From an uncultured Crocinitomix sp. (lineage in GTDB: Bacteria; Bacteroidota; Bacteroidia; Flavobacteriales_D; Crocinitomicaceae): a stretch of DNA of 32,934 nucleotides. How positions within the stretch are numbered: position 1 is the first letter of the stretch; the number at the start of each line of letters is the position of its first letter. The notes under the pieces were generated by a model. That model searched no databases. It was given only the letters and a program-made list of their open reading frames with translations, and had not been told where the DNA came from. The stretch spans positions 1 to 32,934 of the forward strand of contig CAKZPK010000448.1 of the NCBI GenBank assembly GCA_937139035.1, given 5' to 3'. Shown piece after piece: positions 24,542-32,541 of this stretch. The translations under genes and the position numbers were made by a program.

Positions 24542-26059
24542 ATGAAAATTAACCAATTAATTGTTTACGGACTATTGGTATTTACTGCCGTGTCTTGTAA
24601 AAAAGAAGAAGTAGAAAACCCTTCAGAAATAATGTCTACTAATGACATCAATTCTCACTTATACAGAGAAGTAGAAAAGCAAGGGGTTTATAATTGGAGC
24701 ACGGCTTCAGATGAACTATTATGGAGTGCAGGAATGCAAAGTGACTCTATATTTGCCATTGGCTATCAACCAGAATCTTTTGTAGATATCAATTCAAAAA
24801 TGCATACTCTAAATATCGAATCGAGTGAATGGATTCAAGTTAGAGATGAAATTTTAGAGTTCATTTTAATTGAAGAGCAAAAACTAAACCCGAATAAAAC
24901 AATAGAGGATTTGTTGCCGTTCGGATATCCAACTGTTGTGCCTTCTATGGCGATTTATTTAACCAGTTTCGAAGCTGTTCAAAAATTAAGAACAATGGGA
25001 ACTATTCGTTATTTCGAACCAATGGGGTATGAATTGCCACCATTAAATGCAAATACAAGTGACCGAAGTTCTTCAGGTTGTGGAGGAAGTCCTGATTATG
25101 GATTAAACCCGCTGGATTATGAGACAATTGTCCCAGGAATTAAACAATCATGGCATCATGGAACTTCAAATATCAGTTCAGCTTGGGGTTCAGCAACTGG
25201 TGATGATGTGACTATTGCTATAATTGATACTGGAATTTCAGATGATCAGGATAATTTAAACGGCAATTTTAATAGCGGATATTCCTCGGGCAGAACAGTT
25301 GAGCAAATAAGTACGCACTACACCGGAAGATGGTGGTGGAGATCTTTAGAGGCGCCGCACGATCAATGTGGGCATGGTACTGAAATGGCTGGATTAGCAG
25401 CTGCTCCTAGAAGTACTGATGGAAATGCTGTAGGCGTTGCATATAATTGTGATTTAATTGGATTTAGAGCAGTAAGTGACGTGTTTATCTCTTCTTCAAA
25501 TGAGAAAAATGGCGTAAAAGATGCTTTAATCATTGCTGGAGGAAGAGCGGATGTAAAAGTAATTAGTATGTCTTTAGGAACTCCTTTTTATAGCGGAACA
25601 GTGGCTGATGGAATTTACTATGCTTATGGAAGCGGTAAATCGATTTTCTCTGCCGCTGGAACTTCATTTGCATGGACTTCTGGATTTGGAGTTATCTTCC
25701 CAGCATCTATGTCGCAAACAATTGCTGTGACCGGAGTAAAAGAAGGCGAAACAGAATCTTGTGATGTTTGTCATGATGGATCTGCTGTTGATTTTACAAT
25801 GATTATGGAACGATCTGCAGATGCAGACAGACATGCTTTAACCTTGGCAACTTTCGCGGATCAATCGACTTATGTTGGAGGTTCGTCTTGCGCAACGGCA
25901 AGTGTTGCAGGAATCGCAGCTTTGGTTTATTCTAATAATCCCGGCATTACTAGAGATGAAGTTTATGATCGACTAAAAGAAAATGCTTCTAATTATCCCG
26001 TTGCAGACGGAGATCATGGATGGGGTGTAATTGATGCAAACGCAGCTGTAGGAGATTAA
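24542..26059 (+). CDS. Lipoprotein S8 (subtilisin-like) serine peptidase
   Basis: Predicted envelope-anchored protease of 505 residues. The lipoprotein signal ends at Cys19 (FTAVSC). Residues about 60-165 look like an I9-type propeptide, ending SFEAVQKLRTMGTIRYFEP. The catalytic triad is Asp229 (AIIDTG), His278 (CGHGTEMAG) and Ser449 (GGSSCATASVAG). Compared with typical subtilases, the GTSMAxPHVAG box is altered (GSSCATASVAG) and the oxyanion Asn of AAGN appears as Thr374 (SAAGTSF). Several Cys lie near the active site (276, 407, 410, 450). No T9SS C-terminal signal is seen. It is probably still a peptidase, but the changes make activity less certain. Confidence 0.85.
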   Translation: MKINQLIVYGLLVFTAVSCKKEEVENPSEIMSTNDINSHLYREVEKQGVYNWSTASDELLWSAGMQSDSIFAIGYQPESFVDINSKMHTLNIESSEWIQVRDEILEFILIEEQKLNPNKTIEDLLPFGYPTVVPSMAIYLTSFEAVQKLRTMGTIRYFEPMGYELPPLNANTSDRSSSGCGGSPDYGLNPLDYETIVPGIKQSWHHGTSNISSAWGSATGDDVTIAIIDTGISDDQDNLNGNFNSGYSSGRTVEQISTHYTGRWWWRSLEAPHDQCGHGTEMAGLAAAPRSTDGNAVGVAYNCDLIGFRAVSDVFISSSNEKNGVKDALIIAGGRADVKVISMSLGTPFYSGTVADGIYYAYGSGKSIFSAAGTSFAWTSGFGVIFPASMSQTIAVTGVKEGETESCDVCHDGSAVDFTMIMERSADADRHALTLATFADQSTYVGGSSCATASVAGIAALVYSNNPGITRDEVYDRLKENASNYPVADGDHGWGVIDANAAVGD

Positions 26060-26080
26060 AAATAAGAATTACCCACTTTT

Positions 26081-26114
26081 AAAAACGTCTCAAATTAATT
26101 TTTGAGGCGTTTTT
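26081..26114. terminator. Bidirectional terminator (subtilase / dtd)
   Basis: A 14-bp stem with one G-T pair, AAAAACGTCTCAAA with TTTGAGGCGTTTTT, has a 6-nt TTAATT loop. It lies between the convergent genes ending at 26059 and 26115 and has A/T tracts for either direction. Confidence 0.9.
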
Positions 26115-26567
26115 TTATGCCTTTGCTTTGGTGTCTATTGAAATGGTAACGGGACCGTCATTAATTAAACTCACTTTCATGTCGGCACCAAATTCTCCAC
26201 TTGCAACAGGTTTCCCTATTGTTTTACCTAATGCTGTTTTAAAGCTTTCATAAAGTGGAATGGCTACCTCTGGTCGTGCGGCTTTAATATAGGATGGTCG
26301 ATTACCTTTTTTTGTTTTGGCGTGTAAAGTAAATTGGCTTATAACAAGAGCTTCTCCCTGAATATCCAATAATGAAAGATTCATTAAACCCTCATTATCT
26401 GCAAAAATTCGGAGATTGGCTATTTTCTTTACTAACCAATTAATATCGTCTTGCGTATCCTCGTTTTCTATACCTACAAGTACCAATAATCCAGTACCAA
26501 TTTCTCCGTGAACGGATTTGTCAATTCGTACAGCAGCTTCAGAAACTCGTTGCAATACAACTCGCAT
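26115..26567 (-). CDS. dtd: D-aminoacyl-tRNA deacylase
   Basis: Removes D-amino acids (and some glycine) wrongly charged on tRNAs. The 150-residue protein has the two family motifs: SQFTLHA at residues 77-83, with Thr80, and NDGPVT at 136-141. The frame is open further upstream, into the end of rsgA, but the family always begins MRVVLQRV, as here, so the start is 26567. This leaves 4 nt to the rsgA stop, so the two are one transcript. The length is normal. Confidence 0.97.
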   Translation of the reverse strand: MRVVLQRVSEAAVRIDKSVHGEIGTGLLVLVGIENEDTQDDINWLVKKIANLRIFADNEGLMNLSLLDIQGEALVISQFTLHAKTKKGNRPSYIKAARPEVAIPLYESFKTALGKTIGKPVASGEFGADMKVSLINDGPVTISIDTKAKA

Positions 26568-26571
26568 AGCT

Positions 26572-27531
26572 TTATTTGTAAATATCTTTTCTAAAGGTTT
26601 CGTCCTCGTCTTCTTCCAACATTTTAACGTAGTTAAGGTAACGGCTTTCTGCAATTCTATCCTCAATAAAAGCTTGTTGCACGGCACATTTAGGTTCTTT
26701 AATGTGTTGGCAATTATTAAATTTACAATCGGGCAATAACTCCCTCATTTCTGGAAAATAATGCGAAAGTTCTTTTTTATCAAAATCAATAAGACCAAAA
26801 GCTCTTATTCCTGGAGTGTCAATAATAAATCCGCCAGTTGCTAGTTCAAACATCTCAGCAAAAGTTGTCGTGTGCAATCCAGATGAATGACTCTTTGAAA
26901 TTTGGGCGGTTTTTAAACTTAAATTTTGATCAAGTGTGTTAACTAAGGTTGATTTTCCGACACCACTATGTCCGCCAAACATAACTTTTTTACCTTTAAT
27001 TTCTGCCTTTAAAAATTCAACAGATGAGGCTTGCTTTGCAGAGATTGTTAAACAACGATAACCAGCATTTTCATAAATCTGTTTCATGGAATCGAGCTGG
27101 TCGAGTTCTGCGGCGGTATAAAGATCAATTTTATTAAAAAGTAGGGTTACAGGAATGTGATACGCTTCAGCCGTAACTAAAAATCGATCAATAAAACCTG
27201 TTTGAGTTTGTGGCGACACTAGCGTAACAATTAAATACACGCAATCAATATTTGCCGCTAGAATATGTGATCGTTTACTGAGATTAATTGATTTTCGAAT
27301 AACGTAGTTTTTACGCGGGAGTATTTTTTTTATGACTCCTGTCTGCTCTTCATCATCCTTTGTTTGCTCAATGTCAAATTCAATTTCATCTCCAACAGCA
27401 ATGGGATTGGTAGACTTAATACCTGCTAAACGTAATTTACCACGTATTCTACAATCCCAATGTTTTCCATCAGCATCAATTACTTTATACCAACTTCCCG
27501 TTGACTTTATGACCGTTCCTTGTTTCAGAAT
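26572..27531 (-). CDS. rsgA: Ribosome small-subunit GTPase RsgA, non-standard start codon
   Basis: Circularly permuted GTPase that assists late 30S maturation. The motifs appear in the permuted order: NKIDL (G4) and ISAK (G5), then [13 protein letters not shown] (G1), IIDTPG (G3) and a zinc knuckle [15 protein letters not shown] start at the first GTG (27240) would give only 222 residues and lose the OB domain. The frame stays open upstream and encodes an intact OB domain ([26 protein letters not shown]) up to a stop at 27552. No ATG, GTG or TTG occurs between that stop and the domain. An ATT at 27531 or a CTG at 27528 would give about 319 residues, the usual length. The start is therefore inferred. 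Confidence 0.88.
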   Translation of the reverse strand: MLKQGTVIKSTGSWYKVIDADGKHWDCRIRGKLRLAGIKSTNPIAVGDEIEFDIEQTKDDEEQTGVIKKILPRKNYVIRKSINLSKRSHILAANIDCVYLIVTLVSPQTQTGFIDRFLVTAEAYHIPVTLLFNKIDLYTAAELDQLDSMKQIYENAGYRCLTISAKQASSVEFLKAEIKGKKVMFGGHSGVGKSTLVNTLDQNLSLKTAQISKSHSSGLHTTTFAEMFELATGGFIIDTPGIRAFGLIDFDKKELSHYFPEMRELLPDCKFNNCQHIKEPKCAVQQAFIEDRIAESRYLNYVKMLEEDEDETFRKDIYK

Positions 27532-27659
27532 TGTTGTTTTGCTGTAAAATTAGGCAATAATTTGAGTTAATTGCCTTCAAAATCTAAAGATGATAAGTTT
27601 TAAATGTTTGATAAAAAGCGCTTTCTTTAATCTGAGGTGGTTCATTTTCACAATTAGAT

Positions 27660-27667
27660 TATCTTTG
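27660..27667 (+). promoter_or_regulatory. -7-like element close to the family 2 glycosyltransferase start
   Basis: TATCTTTG matches TAnnTTTG, but ends only 5 nt before the ATG at 27673, so a transcript from it would be leaderless or nearly so. No TTG box lies at the usual spacing. Confidence 0.3.
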
Positions 27668-27672
27668 ACGCC

Positions 27673-28383
27673 ATGCAAAAACTCTCCATAATAATTCCAG
27701 TGTATAATGAGGCGCGAACAATTGCCGAAGTAATGCACGTGATTAGTAACTTGGAGTTGGTAGGAGGAATCCAAAAAGAAATCATTGTTGTAAATGATTG
27801 TTCAACAGATGGAAGCCGTGATGAGATTGAGACTGCAGCAGTAGTTTTAAATAGCCCTAACATCACTATTTTGCATCATGAAAAGAATCAAGGTAAAGGT
27901 GGTGCCATTCATACCGGAATAAAAAAAGCAACTGGAGATTATACTATAATTCAAGATGCAGATTTGGAATTAGAGCCTAATGAGATTAATTTTTTAATAA
28001 AAGCCGTAACTGAGGGCAACGCAGATGTGGTTTATGGTTCTCGTTTTCTTGGTGCAAAAGTGAAAGGTGGATCGTTGCTTAGTAATATGGCCAATAGTTT
28101 TTTAACTCGCTTATCCAATTGGATTTTTGGAATTAAAATTACGGATATGGAAACTTGTTATAAACTGGTTCCCACCAAAGAGTTTAAGTCACTTAAATTA
28201 ATTGAAAAACGTTTTGGATTTGAGCCAGAAATAACAGCTAAACTTGCTAAAAATAAGTCGTTAAAATGGGCAGAGGTACCAATTACTTATAATGCCAGAA
28301 CGGAGGAGCAAGGAAAAAAAATTGGTTGGAAAGATGGTTTCCGTGCTATCTGGTGTATTCTCAAATACGGATTGGGTAAATAA
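27673..28383 (+). CDS. Glycosyltransferase family 2 (dolichyl-phosphate-mannose-synthase-like)
   Basis: Probable transferase of a sugar from a nucleotide donor to a polyprenyl-phosphate carrier. The 236-residue GT-A domain opens [18 protein letters not shown], then has [30 protein letters not shown] and the metal-binding [11 protein letters not shown]. The acceptor side has [10 protein letters not shown] and GFEPEIT. It has no C-terminal membrane helices, like soluble DPM1-type proteins. The carrier-lipid genes at the left edge of the window could supply its substrate, but they are far apart. The exact sugar is unknown. Confidence 0.92.
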   Translation: MQKLSIIIPVYNEARTIAEVMHVISNLELVGGIQKEIIVVNDCSTDGSRDEIETAAVVLNSPNITILHHEKNQGKGGAIHTGIKKATGDYTIIQDADLELEPNEINFLIKAVTEGNADVVYGSRFLGAKVKGGSLLSNMANSFLTRLSNWIFGIKITDMETCYKLVPTKEFKSLKLIEKRFGFEPEITAKLAKNKSLKWAEVPITYNARTEEQGKKIGWKDGFRAIWCILKYGLGK

Positions 28384-28594
28384 GAATTATTCCAAGAATG
28401 AATCCCTTCTTACTTGTTGACACTGAGAGATATTCAGAATGAAAGTCCAGGTTTTATTGTATTGTACAAATGACATTAACGACTAATGCATTAAAATACG
28501 CCCTAATCAAGGCCTTACCATTTATCAAAAATTAACGAATTTTAGTAAATTCAAAACTTTACTTCCTTACCTTTACAAGTTAGCCTTTTATAAA

Positions 28595-29017
28595 GTGAAT
28601 AAAAAACAAGAAAAATACGATAAAGCATATTTGAGAATGGCTCAGGAATGGGCAAAGCTTTCTCATTGCAATCGAAAGCAAGTAGGTGCATTAATCGTTA
28701 AAAATAATACGATTATATCTGACGGATATAATGGTACACCATCTGGTTTTACCAATTCGTGCGAAGATGAAAATGGGGATACCCATTGGTATGTGCTGCA
28801 TGCAGAAGCGAATGCTTTATTGAAGGTTGTAAGATCTTCTCAAAATGCGGAAGGCGCCACGTTATATATTACACTTTCTCCATGTAAAGAATGTAGTAAA
28901 TTGGTTATTCAGGCAGGAATTAAAAGGGTGGTTTATTTAAACGAGTATAAAGATATTTCTGGGATCGAATTTTTAAAAGAATTTGGTATCGCAATTAATC
29001 ATATTAAAGAGTTATGA
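28595..29017 (+). CDS. Cytidine/deoxycytidylate deaminase family protein
   Basis: Zinc-dependent deaminase, most likely dCMP deaminase feeding dUMP for thymidylate. The 140-residue protein has the ligand motifs HAE (69-71) and PCKEC (96-100, with Cys97 and Cys100), and the family regions VGALIVKNNTIISDGYNGTP and QAGIKRVVY. The start is a GTG at 28595; no ATG lies nearby upstream, and the next one would drop 14 conserved residues. TACCTTTA at 28568-28575 may be a weak -7 element. Its end overlaps the S41 protease start by 4 nt (ATGA). Confidence 0.92.
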   Translation: MNKKQEKYDKAYLRMAQEWAKLSHCNRKQVGALIVKNNTIISDGYNGTPSGFTNSCEDENGDTHWYVLHAEANALLKVVRSSQNAEGATLYITLSPCKECSKLVIQAGIKRVVYLNEYKDISGIEFLKEFGIAINHIKEL

Positions 29018-30633
29018 CAGAAGGAGAACAAAATAAGCAAGAGGTGAAAGAACCGAGTGGAAGCAATTACGTTTTCCTTATTCCAATATTAATGGGGGTT
29101 ACTTTAGCCATTGGTGTGTGGTTGGGTACAATGTTTATTCCTAGTGGAGGCGGAGGAACTGAGCAAATAATCGCCGATAACAGTAATAAATTCAATGCAA
29201 TTCTTGAAATAATTGAAGATAATTATGTGGATTCAGTGGATAATGAAATGCTAATTGAAAGTTCTATTCAAGGGATGATTGAAAAATTAGATCCGCATAG
29301 TTCTTATATTCCTGCACGTGATTTAGAACGTGTAAATGAGCAGCTTGCTGGTAAATTTGGAGGAGTTGGTATTCGTTTTTTAATTCATAATGATACCTTG
29401 GTTGCAACGCATATTATGCCCAATTCTCCTTCTCTTAAAGCAGGAATGTTTCCTGGAGATCGATTGATTGAAGTGGATGGAGAAGATATTGCACAGGGAG
29501 ATGTGACCAATGAAAAGGTGATGGAGTTGCTGAAAGGAACGGAAGGTTCTGAAGTAAAAGTTAAAATTTATCGAAAAGGGTTAATCAAAGATTTAACCAT
29601 TACTCGTGGATCAATAGGTGTGAGTAGTATTGATGCTGCTATTATGTTAACACCAGAAATTGGTTTTATTAAACTAAATAGTTTTACTCGTTTTGCAGGA
29701 GAAGAATTTCGTGAAGCCGCACAAATATTAAAAGATCAAGGAATGAAAAAACTTGTTTTCGATCTTAGAAATAATGGTGGTGGTTATATGGAAGATGCAA
29801 CAGACATTGCAGATGAATTTTTAGAAGCCGGAAAACTTATAGTTTATACTGAAGGCCGTATGGATCCTCGTGATGATTATTGGTCTTCTTCAAGAGGAAT
29901 ACTGGAAGAAACAGATGTGGTTGTTTTAATCAACTCATTGTCTGCTTCTGCAAGTGAAATTGTTGCAGGTGCAATTCAAGATAATGATAGAGGGTACATT
30001 ATGGGAAGACGTTCTTTCGGTAAAGGATTAGTTCAAGACCAAAAAGAATTGACAGACGGAAGTGCATTGCGCCTTACCATTTCTCGTTATTATACGCCAA
30101 CTGGCAGAAGTATCCAAAAACCATATGGCGAAGGGGTAGATTATGAAAATGATTATTTCTCTCGATTTGAAAGTGGAGAGTTAATGAATGAGGACAGTGT
30201 GAAGTTTGATGAGTCACTCAAATTTGTAACAGAAGGCGGTCGAGTAGTGTACGGCGGTGGCGGCATTTATCCTGATACTTTTATTCCTAATGATACTTCT
30301 GGAGCATCTTATTATTTAACCGAATTGTATTATATGGGAGTCTTTAATCACTGGGCAATTGATTATTTGGACAAGAATAGAACTCGTTTAAAAGATTTTA
30401 ATGTATTTAATCGTGATTTTAACGTAACGGTGGGTATGTTTGAGCAATTTATCGCCTATGCAGAAACGTTAGGTGTTGAACGTAAACCTATTGATATTGT
30501 AACTTCGAGAGAGGTGATTAAAAATAGAATGAAAGCCGAGATTGCAAGACACGTATGGCAGGATAATGGTTACTATACTGTTTATTTAGAGGATGACCTA
30601 GATGTGCAAAGTGCATTAGATCACTTTAGATAG
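29014..30633 (+). CDS. S41 family C-terminal processing peptidase
   Basis: Membrane-anchored periplasmic protease related to CtpA/Prc. The 539-residue protein has one anchor helix at about 19-42, a helical N-domain, and a PDZ domain at about 110-198 (GKFGGVGIRF, GMFPGDRLIEVDGEDI). The catalytic core has LVFDLRNNGGGYMEDA (247-262), SLSASASEIVAGA (308-320), which holds the serine, and GRRSFGKGLVQ with Lys337. A further domain of about 150 residues, of unknown role, completes it. Translation is coupled to the deaminase by an ATGA overlap; a functional link is not evident. It belongs to the tail-specific protease group common in Bacteroidota. Confidence 0.95.
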   Translation: MTEGEQNKQEVKEPSGSNYVFLIPILMGVTLAIGVWLGTMFIPSGGGGTEQIIADNSNKFNAILEIIEDNYVDSVDNEMLIESSIQGMIEKLDPHSSYIPARDLERVNEQLAGKFGGVGIRFLIHNDTLVATHIMPNSPSLKAGMFPGDRLIEVDGEDIAQGDVTNEKVMELLKGTEGSEVKVKIYRKGLIKDLTITRGSIGVSSIDAAIMLTPEIGFIKLNSFTRFAGEEFREAAQILKDQGMKKLVFDLRNNGGGYMEDATDIADEFLEAGKLIVYTEGRMDPRDDYWSSSRGILEETDVVVLINSLSASASEIVAGAIQDNDRGYIMGRRSFGKGLVQDQKELTDGSALRLTISRYYTPTGRSIQKPYGEGVDYENDYFSRFESGELMNEDSVKFDESLKFVTEGGRVVYGGGGIYPDTFIPNDTSGASYYLTELYYMGVFNHWAIDYLDKNRTRLKDFNVFNRDFNVTVGMFEQFIAYAETLGVERKPIDIVTSREVIKNRMKAEIARHVWQDNGYYTVYLEDDLDVQSALDHFR

Positions 30634-30701
30634 AATTTTTCATTGATTAATTGTAAGTAATTGCAGAGTTCAACTACTAACTAAAAAAATTAATTTGAAG
30701 T

Positions 30702-31754
30702 ATGGCGACATTACATGAGGAGGTAAAAGATTATTACGGGAAAGAGTTAGGAAATTCTGAGGATTTAAAAACGAATGCTTGTTGCACGTTAACAGCTCCA
30801 CCAAAATATATTTTAGATGCATTAAGTGAAGTGCATGACGAAGTTCAAGCCAAATATTATGGCTGCGGATTAACAATTCCATTTGAGGTTGAAGGACTAC
30901 GAATACTAGATTTAGGATCAGGTAGCGGACGTGATTGTTATATTGCTAGTAAACTAGTTGGAGAGAACGGTTTTGTGGTAGGAGTAGACATGACTGATGA
31001 GCAATTAGAAGTTGCTAATCGACATATTGATTACCATACTGAAAAATTTGGTTATACTAAGCCAAATGTATCCTTCATTAAAGGAAATATTGAACGATTA
31101 GATGAATTGAATTTTGAGGAAGGAAGCTTTGATTTAATTATTTCTAATTGTGTGGTGAACTTGGCAGAAGACAAACAAAAAGTATTGAATGATGGTTACC
31201 GTTTATTGAAGCCAGGCGGTGAAATGTATTTTTCGGATGTTTATTCAGATAGAAGAGTTCCAGTTGCTTTGCAAAAAGATCCCGTATTATGGGGAGAGTG
31301 TTTGAGTGGTGCTTTATATTGGAATGACTTTTTAAACTTTGCTAAAAAAGCTGGGTTTACAGATCCGCGCGCAGTTGAAAATAAACCCATTACAATTGAG
31401 AATAAAGAGGTAGAAGAGAAAGTAGGGGAGTTAGAGTTTTATTCAGTGACTTACCGTTTATTTAAATTGGACGGATTGGAGAGTGACTGTGAAGATTATG
31501 GGCAAGCAGCAGTATATAAAGGATCAATTAAAGGTGCTGAAGCAGCTTTTGATTTAGATGATCATCATCATTTCTCTAAAGGTAAAATAATGACTGTTTG
31601 CGGAAATACTTATATGATGCTGAACGATACACGTTTTAAAGATCATTTTGAGTTTTATGGAACTTGGGATACACATTACGGAATTTTTGAAGGTTGCGGT
31701 GGCGCTATGCCCTTTAGCCTAGAAGATGGTGCTGACGGAGCTCCGTGTTGCTAG
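30702..31754 (+). CDS. ArsM-like arsenite S-adenosylmethionine methyltransferase
   Basis: Predicted class I methyltransferase of 350 residues, most like arsenite methyltransferase ArsM, which adds methyl groups to As(III). The SAM-binding region is ILDLGSGSGRD (68-78), with GVDMTDEQLEVA and the later LLKPGGEMYFSDVY. The arsenic-binding cysteines of the family have likely counterparts in Cys27/28 (KTNACCT), Cys150 (ISNCVVNL) and Cys200 (GECLSGAL). Further Cys at 55, 79, 263, 300, 332 and the final CysCys (349-350) make it unusually cysteine-rich. No arsR, arsB or arsC gene is adjacent, so the substrate should be treated as tentative. A terminator follows. Confidence 0.82.
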   Translation: MATLHEEVKDYYGKELGNSEDLKTNACCTLTAPPKYILDALSEVHDEVQAKYYGCGLTIPFEVEGLRILDLGSGSGRDCYIASKLVGENGFVVGVDMTDEQLEVANRHIDYHTEKFGYTKPNVSFIKGNIERLDELNFEEGSFDLIISNCVVNLAEDKQKVLNDGYRLLKPGGEMYFSDVYSDRRVPVALQKDPVLWGECLSGALYWNDFLNFAKKAGFTDPRAVENKPITIENKEVEEKVGELEFYSVTYRLFKLDGLESDCEDYGQAAVYKGSIKGAEAAFDLDDHHHFSKGKIMTVCGNTYMMLNDTRFKDHFEFYGTWDTHYGIFEGCGGAMPFSLEDGADGAPCC

Positions 31755-31777
31755 AATCGATATTGAAAATTAAATAC

Positions 31778-31810
31778 AAAATGCCATTTCTATACAGAAG
31801 TGGCATTTTT
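31778..31810. terminator. Bidirectional terminator (methyltransferase / response regulator)
   Basis: A 14-bp stem with one T-G pair, AAAATGCCATTTCT with AGAAGTGGCATTTT, has an ATAC loop and T5 at the end. It lies between convergent genes ending at 31754 and 31825. Confidence 0.92.
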
Positions 31811-31824
31811 GCTATATAAAAAGG

Positions 31825-32541
31825 CTATAGTGTTTTTTGATTTATTTGATTAAAAAAGGCATCACGATAAGTATTTCCAATAGGAAGTTCTTGGTCATTA
31901 ATAAAAACGCTTTGACTAGATGTTCGTTGGATTTGGGAGAGTGAAATAATGTATGATTTGTGAATCTTGATGAACCTATCTTTTGGTAAAGAATCTTCTG
32001 TATGTTTTAAAGTACTATGTGTTATAATCCGTTTGCCTGGTAGATAAATGATGATGTAATTTCGGGATGCTTCAACATAGCATATGTCTTTTAAAAAAAT
32101 GCGTTCAAAATTGTTTTTACCATCTGTTTTTACAAATAAATAAGTAGCAGGCTCTTCCAAACTTTTGGATGGAATATCCTTTTTGTCTGCATTGAGCTTC
32201 AAAACCGCTTCGTAAAACCTTTCAAATTCAAAAGGTTTTAATAAATAGTCAACTGCTTTTGAGTCATAGCTCTCAAGGGCAAATTGTGGGTAAGCCGTTG
32301 TGAAAATTATCTTCACTTTTTGTTTAACAATCTTTGCAAGTTGGATTCCTGTTAGGTGAGGCATTTGAATGTCTAAGAAAACAACATCTATTTGTTCCTC
32401 CTCAATTATTTTAAGTGCTTCTATTGGATCATGAACAGCTTTGTGGATCTTTAAGAATGATATTCTCTCAACAAAATTTGACAATAATCTTAAAGCCGGT
32501 GGTTCGTCATCTACCAATAAACAGTTCAATTGTTTAGTCAT
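31825..32541 (-). CDS. LytTR-family response regulator
   Basis: DNA-binding regulator of 238 residues. The receiver domain (1 to about 118) has the acidic pair Asp11/Asp12, phosphoacceptor Asp57 (VVFLDIQMP), Thr81 and Lys101 (LLKPF). The LytTR domain (about 135-235) has FVKTDGKNNFERI, DICYVEASRNYIIIYL and FIKIHKSYIISL. Its ATG overlaps the end of the histidine kinase gene by 8 nt (ATGACTAA), so the two form a coupled two-component pair. The target genes are unknown; no clear LytTR site was found in the window. Confidence 0.95.
   Translation of the reverse strand: MTKQLNCLLVDDEPPALRLLSNFVERISFLKIHKAVHDPIEALKIIEEEQIDVVFLDIQMPHLTGIQLAKIVKQKVKIIFTTAYPQFALESYDSKAVDYLLKPFEFERFYEAVLKLNADKKDIPSKSLEEPATYLFVKTDGKNNFERIFLKDICYVEASRNYIIIYLPGKRIITHSTLKHTEDSLPKDRFIKIHKSYIISLSQIQRTSSQSVFINDQELPIGNTYRDAFFNQINQKTL

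Noticed and set aside
26568..26687. 40-codon N-terminal extension of Dtd
   Set aside because: It lies within the end of rsgA, and the family starts at MRVVLQRV.
27553..27575. GGCAAT...ATTGCC inverted repeat upstream of rsgA
   Set aside because: Only 6 bp with an 11-nt AT-rich spacer; it may arise by chance and gives no firm regulatory reading.
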